Assembly: GCF_002105555.1 (NCBI RefSeq)
Contig: NZ_CP020612.1
Location: forward strand, 2,224,001-2,288,000
Reading direction: 5' to 3'
Length of the DNA stretch: 64,000 nucleotides
DNA from: Paracoccus contaminans
Lineage (GTDB): Bacteria > Pseudomonadota > Alphaproteobacteria > Rhodobacterales > Rhodobacteraceae
Each line of letters opens with the position of its first letter. The first letter of the stretch is position 1. Shown in pieces: positions 52,704 through 61,244 of this stretch. A program made the translations under genes and the position numbers. The notes beneath the pieces are model-generated. The model did no database searches. It was not told the DNA's origin and saw only the letters and a list, made by a program, of their open reading frames with translations.

Positions 52704-54770
52704 ATGGACACGATGATCGAACTGCCGGCCATGCGCCGGTCGGCGGAGCTTGCGCCGAACACGGCCGACGCCGACAGCCGCACCGTCGAGGTGGTCTGGT
52801 CGGCCGGTGCCCGCGTCCGCCGCGCCACCTTCTTCGGCGAGCCCTATGACGAGGAGCTGAGCCTCGATCCCGCCCATGTCCGGCTCGACCGGCTGAACGC
52901 GGGCGCGCCGTTCCTCAAGGTGCACGAGCTCGACACGCTCGATGCAGTGATCGGCTCTATCGTGCCGGGCTCGGCCCGGATCGAGAACGGCCGCGGCATC
53001 GCGCTGGTGCGCATCTCCGAGCGCGCCGATGTCGAGCCGATCTGGCGCGACATCCAGGCCGGGCACATCCGCGCGGTCTCGATCGGCTACCAGGTCCACC
53101 GCTTCGAGGTCTCGAAACCCGAGGCCGCTCGCGAACTCTGGCGCGCGGTGGACTGGACCCCGTTCGAGGTCTCCGCCGTCGCGGTCGGCGCGGACCCGGC
53201 AGCGGGCTTCCGCGCCCAGCATCCCCTTCACGACTGCGTCCTCCACCGCCGGGACGCCCCTTTCAGCACGAAAGGACCGATCCCGATGACGGACAAGACC
53301 CACACCCCGGCGAGCGACGCCGCGACCCCCGCCACCACCCAGCCGACCGACCCGGTCGAAACCGAGGACACCACCATGACCGAGCCGAAAGCGGCTGCGC
53401 CCAATCCGAAGGTCGCCGCAGTGGAAACCCGCACCCAGCCGAAGCTTCAGAATACCGATGCCCCCGCGGCGCCCGACACCGAGGCAGTCGCCACCTGCGC
53501 CCGCGAGGCGGAGCGCGACCGGGTCTCCACCATCTACGATCTCGCGGGCCGCCTGAATCTCGAGCGCGGCTTCGCCGAGGATTTGGTCAAGCGCGGCGTC
53601 AGCGTGGACGAGTCCCGCCGCCTGATCCTCGATCAGGTCGCCGCCAAATCCGACGAGACCCAGACCTTCCCCCATGTCTCCGTGCCGCTCGGCGGCCGCG
53701 ACGAGCGCATCACCCGCCGCGACGCCGTGGCAAACGCGCTGCTGCACCGCTACAGCCCGACGCTGTTCCAGCTGGAGGACGCCGCGCGCCAGTACCGCGG
53801 AATGACCCTGCTGGAACTCGCCCGCGAAAGCCTCGGCAATGCCGGGGTCGGCACGCGCGGCCTGTCGCGTGACGAGGTGGCGACGCGGGCGCTGCATTCG
53901 ACGTCCGACTTCCCCGAGATCCTCTCGGCGGTCACCAACAAGACGCTGCGGCAGGCCTACGAGGCCTATCCCCGCACCTTCATGCTGTTCTGCCGCCAGG
54001 TGCTCGCCACTGACTTCAAGGCGATGCACCAGGTCCAGCTCGGCGAAGCGCCCCAGCTGCTGGAAGTCGGCGAGAGCGGCGAGTTCAAGCGCGGCACGCT
54101 CGGCGAGAGCAAGGAGAGCTACAAGGTCAAGACCTATGGCCGGGTGGTCGCGATCACCCGCCAGACGCTGATCAACGACGATCTCGACGCCTTCACGCGG
54201 ATCCCGGCGATGTACGGCAACTCCATCGCCCAGCTGGAGTCGGACGTGGTCTGGGGCATCATCACCGCCAACCCGGCGATGGCCGACGGCAACGCGCTCT
54301 TCCACACCACGCACAAGAACCTCGCGGGCACCGGGGCGGCGCTGGACGTCGGCAGCGTCGGCGCGGCCCGCGCCGCGATGGCCAAGCAGACCGGGCTCGA
54401 CAAGAAGACGGTGCTGAACGTCCGCCCGGCGTTCCTGATCGTGCCCGCGTCGCTGGAACTGAAGGCCGAGCAGCTGGTCGCCCAGAACCTCGTCCCCGCC
54501 GCGACGTCCAGCGTGGTGCCGCAGTCGATCCGCACCCTCGCGCCGATCAGCGAGCCCCGGCTCGACGCGGCCAGCGAGACCGCCTGGTATCTGGCGGCAA
54601 GCCCGAACCAGATCGACACCATCGAATACGCCTATCTCGAGGGCCAGCAGGGCGCCTACATCGAGACGCGCAACGGCTTCGATGTCGACGGCGTCGAGAT
54701 CAAGTGCCGCCTCGACTTCGGCGCCAAGGCCATCGACTGGCGCGGCCTCTACAAGAACCCGGGCGCGTAA
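52704..54770 (+). CDS. prohead protease fused to major capsid protein
   Basis: 688 residues. Residues ~25-170 are an HK97-type maturation protease: VEVVWSAGARVRR, His in FLKVHELDTLDAV and Ser in IRAVSIGYQVHRFE. A Thr/Pro-rich linker (~193-260) leads to the capsid domain (~270-688) with TFPHVSVPLGGRD, IPAMYGNSIAQLESDVVWGIITANPAMADG and RLDFGAKAIDWRGLYKNPGA. An internal ATG at residue 195 after a possible ribosome site could give capsid alone. Protease-capsid fusions are known but less common than separate genes. Confidence 0.9.
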   Translation: MDTMIELPAMRRSAELAPNTADADSRTVEVVWSAGARVRRATFFGEPYDEELSLDPAHVRLDRLNAGAPFLKVHELDTLDAVIGSIVPGSARIENGRGIALVRISERADVEPIWRDIQAGHIRAVSIGYQVHRFEVSKPEAARELWRAVDWTPFEVSAVAVGADPAAGFRAQHPLHDCVLHRRDAPFSTKGPIPMTDKTHTPASDAATPATTQPTDPVETEDTTMTEPKAAAPNPKVAAVETRTQPKLQNTDAPAAPDTEAVATCAREAERDRVSTIYDLAGRLNLERGFAEDLVKRGVSVDESRRLILDQVAAKSDETQTFPHVSVPLGGRDERITRRDAVANALLHRYSPTLFQLEDAARQYRGMTLLELARESLGNAGVGTRGLSRDEVATRALHSTSDFPEILSAVTNKTLRQAYEAYPRTFMLFCRQVLATDFKAMHQVQLGEAPQLLEVGESGEFKRGTLGESKESYKVKTYGRVVAITRQTLINDDLDAFTRIPAMYGNSIAQLESDVVWGIITANPAMADGNALFHTTHKNLAGTGAALDVGSVGAARAAMAKQTGLDKKTVLNVRPAFLIVPASLELKAEQLVAQNLVPAATSSVVPQSIRTLAPISEPRLDAASETAWYLAASPNQIDTIEYAYLEGQQGAYIETRNGFDVDGVEIKCRLDFGAKAIDWRGLYKNPGA

Positions 54771-54847
54771 CCCGCACCCCATCCTGAACCCTGACACGCG
54801 GGCGGTCCTGACGGGCCGCCCTTCGTCTTTCCACGAGGATTCCCATC

Positions 54848-55183
54848 ATGAAAAACTACGTCCAGCCCGGCAACACGATCACCCTGACCGCGCCCTATGC
54901 CGTCGCCTCCGGCGATGGCCTGCTCGTCGGCTCCATCTTCGGCATCGCCGCCGGAGCGGCCGCCATCGCCGAGCCCGTCGAGACGGCGCTCGTCGGCGTG
55001 TTCGACATCACCAAGGTCGGCTCTCAGGCCTGGACCGTCGGCGCCAGGGTCTATTGGGACGACACCAACAAGCGCTGCACCACGGTCGCGACCGACAACA
55101 CCCTCATCGGCTTGGCGGTCGAGGCGGTGGCGAGCGGCGCCGGCGACACCATCGGCCGGGTACGGCTGAACGCGAGCTTCTGA
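54848..55183 (+). CDS. DUF2190 capsid decoration protein
   Basis: 111 residues of the DUF2190 family (capsid cement, lambda gpD-like role): MKNYVQPGNTITLTAPYAVASGDGLLVGSIFGIAAG ... VGVFDITKVGSQAWTVGARVYWDDTNKRCT. Almost all beta-strand. The preceding 77 bp carry an AGGA site. The order capsid, cement, connector is normal for siphoviruses. Its stop shares one base with the next ATG. Confidence 0.92.
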   Translation: MKNYVQPGNTITLTAPYAVASGDGLLVGSIFGIAAGAAAIAEPVETALVGVFDITKVGSQAWTVGARVYWDDTNKRCTTVATDNTLIGLAVEAVASGAGDTIGRVRLNASF

Positions 55184-55494
55184 TGAGCGCCTTCGCCGCC
55201 GCCGTCGGTGCGCTCTTTGCCGATCCCAATATCGGCCGGGACGCGGTCTACATCGCCGACGGCGGCGCGCCCGTGCTGGTGCGTGCCGTCGCCCGGCGCG
55301 CGGATGCCATATCGGACTTCGGCGATGCGCGGCTCTGGTCGGAAACCACCCGGATTGACCTGCGCGTAGCGGAGGTTGCGAACCCGCGCCCCGGCGACCG
55401 CATCGAGATCGATGGCGACGCCTTCCTCATCCAGGGAGAGCCCGTCCGCGACCGTCAGCGGCTGGTCTGGACGGTCGATCTGAGGCCCGCGTGA
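55183..55494 (+). CDS. head-tail connector protein (gpFII-like)
   Basis: 103 residues from MSAFAAAVGALFADPNIGRDAVYI. The strands LVRAVARRAD, RIDLRVAEVANPRPGDRIEIDGDAFLIQGEPVRDRQRLVWTVDLRP form the beta-rich head-tail attachment fold of the FII family. Coupled to the cement gene at its start and to the DUF6441 gene at its end (4-bp overlap). Confidence 0.83.
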   Translation: MSAFAAAVGALFADPNIGRDAVYIADGGAPVLVRAVARRADAISDFGDARLWSETTRIDLRVAEVANPRPGDRIEIDGDAFLIQGEPVRDRQRLVWTVDLRPA

Positions 55495-56119
55495 AACTGA
55501 AGCTCGACATCGATCCCGACATCGTCCCGATGATGGCGGCGGAGGTGGCGGCCGGGGAGCGCGCCGTGACGGCCGCCATGCGCGAGGCCGGAACCGGGCT
55601 GAAGACCGCATGGCGGCTACAGATCACCGGCGCGGGGCTCGGGCTCCGGCTCGCCAACTCGATCCGCAGCCAGAACTTCCCGAGGTCGGGCGAGAGCCTC
55701 GACGCCGCGGCGCTGGTCTGGTCGAAGGCGCCGGTGATCGTCGGCGCGCATGACACGGGGCCGCTGATCCGGTCGAAAAGCGGCTTCTGGCTGGCGATCC
55801 CGCTGCCTGCCGCAGGCAAGTCCCTCCGAGGCGGCCGGATCACGCCCGGCGAATGGGAACGGCGACGCGGGCTGCGGCTCCGCTTCGTCTATCGCCGTAG
55901 CGGCCCGAGCCTGCTGGTGGCGGAGGGGCGGCTGAACACGAAGGGCCAGGCGGTAGTGTCGCGCTCGAAGACCAGGCGCGGCAAGGTCACCGCACCGATC
56001 TTCCGCTGGTCCCGCAGGTCAAGCTGCCGAAGCGGCTAGACCTCGCACGAGACGCGGACCGGGCATTGGACAGCGTGCCGGGGCTGATCGTGGCGAACTG
56101 GGTGGAGGAAAAGCTCTAG
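55491..56119 (+). pseudogene. DUF6441-like tail completion protein, broken by one missing base
   Basis: The frame from GTG 55491 encodes KLKLDIDPDIVPMMAAEVAAGERAV and continues normally through GPLIRSKSGFWLAIPLPAAG to APIF. It then falls into a spurious ending at 56039. The other frame resumes with LVPQVKLPKRLDLARDADRALDSVPGLIV to NWVEEKL at 56119, as in homologues. Adding one C in TTCCGCTGG at about 56003-56004 restores a 209-residue protein. It is placed where neck/tail completion proteins lie. The restored stop shares CTAG with the antisense gene's stop. Confidence 0.78.
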
Positions 56120-56718
56120 CCTCGCCTTTTCATTATGTCCGACGTGTATCCACGCTTGAGCTTCTTCGACTTTGAGAAGTAACCGATCTCTGTGTCAAAC
56201 AGATCGGAAACTCTAAGAAGGTTTTCCTTCAATGTCCCGTGGCTTATCGCGGTGTCCTTGATTGTGAACATCAAGTGATAAAGGGCTGGCCAAAACACCG
56301 CCGCCGTTGTGAATGGAATATCCTCGCGCGGCCCGACCACGGAATAGCACCCTGTTTTGGGGATGATTTCCTTGGCCATGTCCTCATGAACCATCGAGCA
56401 GGCGGAGAGGAACAACCGTCGACCGCCAAGGTGTGGAGCTAAGATTTCTGCTAGCTCGTCGTAATCGATCTCGTCTTGGTTTGTCGTACACATCCCCTCA
56501 GGTTCAGCATGTGCTGAGATATGCAAATACCGGTACCGTGACGTCCCGAAATCCAAGGCAGCTTGCTCGAACTGCTCTCTGGTCCGGACATACGAGTATC
56601 TTGGATTCTTTCCATGGAGACGTAGGACATGGGAAACGACACTGCCTTCAAATCGTCCATTCCCCTCATCGTCCGGGTCCAAGGACTCGATAATGAAAAC
56701 ATCTGGAACTGTAGCCAA
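56116..56718 (-). CDS. stand-alone CHAT/caspase-like protease, antisense cargo gene
   Basis: 200 residues from a TTG start, with AGGAG 6 nt upstream on the minus strand. Base composition is AT-richer than the tail genes on both sides. The protein carries the CHAT (caspase family) signatures: YLHISAH with candidate catalytic His70, and RRLFLSACSM with candidate Cys107, 37 residues apart, followed by SVVGPREDIPFTTAAVFWPALYHLMF, the usual post-Cys loop and helix. No TPR, sensor or membrane region is present. It faces opposite to the late operon between DUF6441 and the tail terminator, so it is probably a moron gene with its own expression. Substrate and role are unknown. Confidence 0.78.
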   Translation of the reverse strand: MATVPDVFIIESLDPDDEGNGRFEGSVVSHVLRLHGKNPRYSYVRTREQFEQAALDFGTSRYRYLHISAHAEPEGMCTTNQDEIDYDELAEILAPHLGGRRLFLSACSMVHEDMAKEIIPKTGCYSVVGPREDIPFTTAAVFWPALYHLMFTIKDTAISHGTLKENLLRVSDLFDTEIGYFSKSKKLKRGYTSDIMKRRG

Positions 56719-56765
56719 TAGTCGCTCCTGTGCAGCTACTGTGAGTATCCTTTGGGAGCTTCTCT

Positions 56766-57185
56766 ATGGCAACCGCTCGCGAAACCATCCTCGTCGCGCT
56801 GCACACGCGGCTATCGGCACTGCCATCGACCGCACTGCGCGGTGAGGTGCTGCCCGAACGCGTCCCGGCCGAGGGCCTGCTGATCCTGCGCGACGGCGAG
56901 CCGGGTGAGCCCGAGGTGACGCTCTCGCCGCTGGTCTATCACTACCAGCACCGCGCCGAGATCGAGGCTGTCGTTCAGGGCGCCGACCTTGACGCCGCCT
57001 TTGATACGCTAACCGCCAGCATCGGCGCAGCGCTCGCCGCCGACCGAACGCTGGGCGGCCTTTGCGACTGGGTCGAGGCGGAAGCGCCAAGGCCCGTCGA
57101 TCTGCCGGTCGAGGGCGCGGCGAGCCTGAAGGCCGCCGTGATCCCGGTGGTGCTGCATTATTCCACGGCCGACGCGCTGGCCTGA
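56766..57185 (+). CDS. tail terminator-like protein
   Basis: 139 residues: N-terminal helix (ARETILVALHTRLSALPSTAL), a beta-rich middle (GLLILRDGEPGEPEVTLSPLVYHYQHRAEIEAVVQG) and helix (AFDTLTASIGAALAADRTL). Matches the gpU-like tail terminator shape and its usual place before the tail tube gene. First tail gene after the antisense cargo gene; a new ribosome site (GGGAGCTTCTCT) precedes the ATG. Confidence 0.77.
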   Translation: MATARETILVALHTRLSALPSTALRGEVLPERVPAEGLLILRDGEPGEPEVTLSPLVYHYQHRAEIEAVVQGADLDAAFDTLTASIGAALAADRTLGGLCDWVEAEAPRPVDLPVEGAASLKAAVIPVVLHYSTADALA

Positions 57186-57209
57186 CCCAACCGACCACAG
57201 GAGAACACC

Positions 57210-58151
57210 ATGGCACGAGCCCAGGGGGCGCGGGCGCTGATGGCGCTTGCGTTCGAGACGACCTATGGAACGTCGCCCGCGAGCGGCTTCACTCGCATGC
57301 CCTTCGCCAGCTCATCGCTTGGGGCGGAGCAGCCACTGCTGAACTCCGAGCTTCTCGGCTACGGCCGCGATCCGCTGGCGCCGATCAAGGACGCGGTGAC
57401 GGCGGACGGCGATGTCGTCGTGCCGCTTGATGCCGAGGCCTTTGGCTTTTGGCTGAAGGCGGCCTTCGGCGCGCCGATGACCACGGGCGCAGAGGCCCCG
57501 TTCACCCACGAGTTCCAGTCGGGGTCCTGGACGCTGCCGAGCATGTCGATCGAGACTGGCATGCCCGAGGTGCCACGCTACGCGATGTATTCCGGCTGCG
57601 TGCTCGACCAGATCACCTGGCAGATGCAGCGGTCTGGCCTACTGACTGCCACCGCGCGGCTGGTGGCGCAGGGTGAGACGGTGGGCACGACGACCAGCGC
57701 CGGAACGCCTGCTGCGCTGGAACTGAAGCGCTTCGGCCATTTCAACGGGTCGATCACGCGCAACGGGTCCGCCCTCGGCAACGTGGTCTCGGCCGAGATC
57801 ACCTACGCCAACAACCTCGACCGGATCGAGACCATCCGCTCGGACGGGCGCATCGACGGGGCCGACCCGTCCATCGCGGCGCTCACCGGCCGGATCGAGG
57901 TGCGCTTCGCCGACCAGACGCTAGTGACGCAGGCGATCAACGGCGAGGCCTGCGAGATGGAGTTCGCCTACGTCCTGCCGTCCGGCGAAAGTTTCACCTT
58001 CACCGTGCACGCCGTCTACCTGCCGCGCCCGCGGGTCGAGATTTCCGGGCCGCAGGGCGTGCAGGCGACCTTCGACTGGCAGGCCGCGCGCGACAGCGTC
58101 GTCGGCCGGATGTGCACCGCCACCCTCGTGAATGAAGTGGAGACGTATTGA
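57210..58151 (+). CDS. major tail tube protein
   Basis: 313 residues, mostly beta-strand: LMALAFETTYGTSPASGFTRMPF ... ELLGYGRDPLAPIKDAVTADGDVVVPLD ... FNGSITRNGSALGNVVSAEITYANNLDRIETI ... ADQTLVTQAINGEACEMEFAYVLPSGESFTFTVHAVYLPRPRVEISGPQG. The phage_tube two-sandwich pattern and position between terminator and chaperone fit a tail tube subunit. Its stop shares one base with the chaperone ATG. Confidence 0.87.
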   Translation: MARAQGARALMALAFETTYGTSPASGFTRMPFASSSLGAEQPLLNSELLGYGRDPLAPIKDAVTADGDVVVPLDAEAFGFWLKAAFGAPMTTGAEAPFTHEFQSGSWTLPSMSIETGMPEVPRYAMYSGCVLDQITWQMQRSGLLTATARLVAQGETVGTTTSAGTPAALELKRFGHFNGSITRNGSALGNVVSAEITYANNLDRIETIRSDGRIDGADPSIAALTGRIEVRFADQTLVTQAINGEACEMEFAYVLPSGESFTFTVHAVYLPRPRVEISGPQGVQATFDWQAARDSVVGRMCTATLVNEVETY

Positions 58152-58606
58152 TGCTCACGCTCGACCTGACCAACGCGCCGCGCTGGCACGACGTCGCCCC
58201 CGGCGTCCGGGTGCAGCTGCGCCCGCTGACGACGGCGCTAATGGTGGCGACCCGGAGCGATCCCGCCGTCGAGGCAGTTCCGGAAGAAGCCTCGGACGAG
58301 GAACGCGCCGTCGCTTTCGCGAAGGCGCTCGCGCGGCGTGCCGTGCTCGCCTGGGACGGCATCGGGGACGCGGGTGGCAACGTGATCGACCCGAGCCCGG
58401 AGGCCATCGACGCGCTGCTCGATGTCTGGCCGATCTTCGAAGCCTTCCAGCTGACCTACGTCTCGAAGGGTCTGCTGCTGGAACAGGAAAAAAACGCCTC
58501 CGCGCTCTCGCCGAATGGTCCTTCGGCGGGGGCGAGCGCTACTGCGAAACCTGCGCACCCTACGAGGGCCGCGAGCAAGCCTGCCCGGACTGCCCGGCGC
58601 GGCTGA
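58151..58606 (+). CDS. tail assembly chaperone, short (G-type) product
   Basis: 151 residues in the zero frame: LTLDLTNAPRWHDVAPGVRVQLRPLTTALMVATRS ... SDEERAVAFAKALARRAVLAWDGIGDAGGNVIDPSPEAIDALLDVWPIFEAFQLTYV, then low-complexity Ala/Pro residues to 58606. Position between the tube and the tape measure is that of lambda gpG. A slippery AAAAAAC at 58489-58495 probably diverts part of translation into the longer product. Start ATG overlaps the tube stop. Confidence 0.85.
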   Translation: MLTLDLTNAPRWHDVAPGVRVQLRPLTTALMVATRSDPAVEAVPEEASDEERAVAFAKALARRAVLAWDGIGDAGGNVIDPSPEAIDALLDVWPIFEAFQLTYVSKGLLLEQEKNASALSPNGPSAGASATAKPAHPTRAASKPARTARRG

Positions 58607-58833
58607 ACCGTCCGGCAACGCCGGAGGGTTGGCAGGTCTGGGACCTTGTCGGCCGACTCGGCGGCCAACTGCGTGTCCTGCCCGGCGCGGTGATCGGCTG
58701 GGACATGTCGGCGGCGCTCGCGGTCGGTGACGCACTCGGCGTGCCGCCGCTCGCCATGGCCGAACTGCTGCCTGTCATCGAAGCGGTGATGGTCGCCAAG
58801 CTCAACGAGCAGATGGAGCACTCCCATGGCTGA
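58151..58833 (+). CDS. tail assembly chaperone, long (GT-type) -1 frameshift product
   Basis: A -1 shift at the canonical heptamer A-AAA-AAC (58489-58495) lets ribosomes leave the short frame after LLLEQE and read KKRLRALAEWSFGGG to a TGA at 58831-58833, giving 227 residues. The extension has two Cys pairs, CETC and CPDC, and helices (LPVIEAVMVAKLNEQMEH), as in the T domain that binds the tape measure. The tape measure ATG lies 8 bp before the frame's end. The same layout could also result from a one-base read error in the A7 run. Confidence 0.72.
58489..58495 (+). promoter_or_regulatory. -1 programmed frameshift slippery site AAAAAAC
   Basis: Codons GAA-AAA-AAC hold the exact X-XXY-YYZ form A-AAA-AAC within a run of seven A. 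After the shift the reading continues in the frame of the long chaperone product. The downstream GC-rich sequence (GGGCGAGCGC...GCGC) could form a stimulating hairpin; I have not folded it. Confidence 0.7.
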
Positions 58834-61244
58834 GAAGAGGGTCAGCGTCCGCCTCGCGGCCGTGGGCGGACGGCAGGTGCGCGCCGAGCTGGAAGGCGTG
58901 GGCGAGGCCGGGTCGCGCGGCTTCGGACGGCTGAGCCGGGAGATGGAGGCCGCGAACGCGAGGCTAGCGGCATTTTCCCGTCGCGTTGCCGTAGCCGCTG
59001 CCGCCGCAGTTGCAGCTGCCGCCGCGGCGGGCGTGGCGATGATCCGCTCCGGTCTGCAGACGGTCGATGCGCAGGCCAAGCTCGCCCAGTCCCTCGGCAC
59101 CACCGTAGCCTCGATCCAGACGCTGGAGCGCGCGGGCGAGCTGGCTGGTGTGTCCATGTCCGGCATCGAGCAGGCGACGAAGGACCTGACGCGGCGACTC
59201 AGCCAGGCTGCCGCCGGGACCGGCCCCGCCGCGGACGCGCTGGACCGGCTCGGCCTCGCGGCCGCCGACCTGATCGCGCTGCCGCTCGACGCGCGCGTCG
59301 GCGCGATCAACGCCGCGATCGAAAGCTTCGTCCCCGTCGCGGAGCGCGCGGCCGTCGCCGGCCAGCTCTTCGGCGAGGAAGGCTCCATCGCCATGAGCCG
59401 GATCGACACCGCGACGCTGCGTCAGGCAACGGAGGACGTCCTCGCCTTCGGCGTCGTTGTCTCGGAGCAGGACGCGGACCAGATCGAGCGGACGAACGAC
59501 GCGATCTCCCGCCTCGGACTGATCTGGCGTGGGCTGTCGAACCAGCTCGCGGTCGCCGCTGCGCCTGCACTGGAAGCCGTCGCCGACGCCATGGCGGCGG
59601 TCGCCAGCCGCACCGGCCCGCTCGGCATCGCCATTCGCGGCCTCTTCGACAACATCGGCCGCCTCACAGCCTATGCCGCCACCTTCGCGGCCTTTCTCGC
59701 AGGCCGCTGGGTGGCGGGCATGGCCGCTGCGGCGCTCTCGGTCCGGGGCCTCGCCACGGCGCTGGTCGTCCTGCGCGGCGCGCTGATCCGCACCGGAATC
59801 GGGGCGCTCATCGTCGGCGCGGGCGAGCTCGTCTACCAGTTCACGCGTCTCGTCTCCGGTGCGGGTGGCTTTGGCGAGGCGATGTCGCTCCTGAAGGACC
59901 TCGCCGTCGAGGTCTGGGAGCGGATCCGCATGGGCGCGGCCGCCGCGGGTGCCGCCGCCACGGCGATGTTCTTCGACCTGAAAGCCGACGCCGCGTCGGG
60001 CATGCAGAGTGCCATCGAGAGCGTCGTCGGCTTCGGCAACACCGCCGCCAACACGTTCGAGGGCGCCTACGAGGCGATCAAGGCGATCTGGGGCCTGCTG
60101 CCCGCCGCCATCGGCGATTTGGCGTTCCAGGCGGCCAACAGCCTGGTCGACGGCGTCGAGGCGATGCTGAACGGCGTAGTCTCGCGCATCAACGGCTTCA
60201 TCGGCGGGATCAACCAAGGGCTGGAAGCGCTCGGGTCGGAGCGGCGCATCTCGCTGGTGCCCGACCTCGACCTCGGCCAGATCGAGAACCGCTTCGCGGG
60301 CGCGGCGACCGCCGCTACCACCGCAGCACAGGCGGCCTTCGACCGGGGCCTTCGAGGACAACCCGCTCACCGCGCCCGATCTCGGTCTGACCGAGGCGGC
60401 GAACCGGGCGCTCGAATCCGCGAACCTCTATCGCGGGGCCGCGCGCGATCTGGCCGACGGCGCTCGCGCCCCGCTGGAAAGCTGGCAGGCGCTGCGCGAT
60501 GCGGTGCGCGACACCGACGAGGCCAGTGCCGATGCGCTGACCGAGGCCACCGGCGCGGCCGAGCGGCTGGAGACGGCACTCGGCGATGTCGGACGCGCCG
60601 CGACCGGTGCTGGTGCGGCTGGCGGGGCTGCTGCCGCGGCGGCGGAGCCCGCGACCGAAGCCGCCGTCACCGGCTGGCAGGCAGTCACGGCGGCGCTGTC
60701 CGATTACGCCAGCAAGGCCCGCGACATCGGTGGCGACATCGGTCAGAGCCTCGTCGGAGCCTTCCAGTCGGCCGAGAACGCCGTGGGCAATTTTGTCCGG
60801 ACCGGCAAGCTGAGCTTCCGCGACCTCGTCACCTCGCTGCTGGCCGATCTCGCCCAGCTCGCGGCGCGGCGGTTCATCCTCGGGCCGATCGCCAATGCGC
60901 TCTCCGGCGTGTTCTCCGGCGCGGGCGGCATTATCGCGAACGTCCTGCATGCGGGCGGGATGGTTGGATCGGGCGGACCCTCGCGGATGGTCCCGGCCAT
61001 GGCCTTCGCAGCCGCGCCCCGCATGCATGGTGGCGGCATGGCCGGGCTTCGTCACGACGAGGTATCCGCGATCCTGCAGCGCGGCGAGCGGGTGTTGTCG
61101 CGCCGTGAGGCGCAGAGCTACGGCACGGGCGGCGGCGTCAACGTCACCATCATGGCGCGTGACGCCGAAAGCTTCCGGCGATCGCGAACGCAGGTCGCGG
61201 CCGACATCGCCCGCGCCGTGTCACTCGGGCGGAGGGGTATGTGA
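58826..61244 (+). pseudogene. tape measure protein, broken by one extra base
   Basis: The frame from ATG 58826 encodes RVSVRLAAVGGRQVRAELEGVG, coiled-coil and hydrophobic segments (VAAAAAVAAAAAAGVAMIRSG; AAYAATFAAFLAGRWVAGMAAAALSV), and ends abruptly out of frame after AAFDR. The next frame continues with AFEDNPLTAPDLGLTEAANRALESANLY and reaches DALTEATGAAERLETALGDVG, FVRTGKLSFRDLVTSLLADLAQLAARRFI and GGGVNVTIMARDAESFRRSRTQVAADI. Removing one G from GGGG at 60345-60348 restores 805 residues, which sets tail length. The first-frame product after the break is Arg-rich nonsense. Confidence 0.87.

Noticed and set aside
52215..54797. 860-codon open frame on the minus strand across the protease-capsid gene
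   Set aside because: It is the antisense shadow of a well-supported gene in high-GC DNA; the translation has no family motif.
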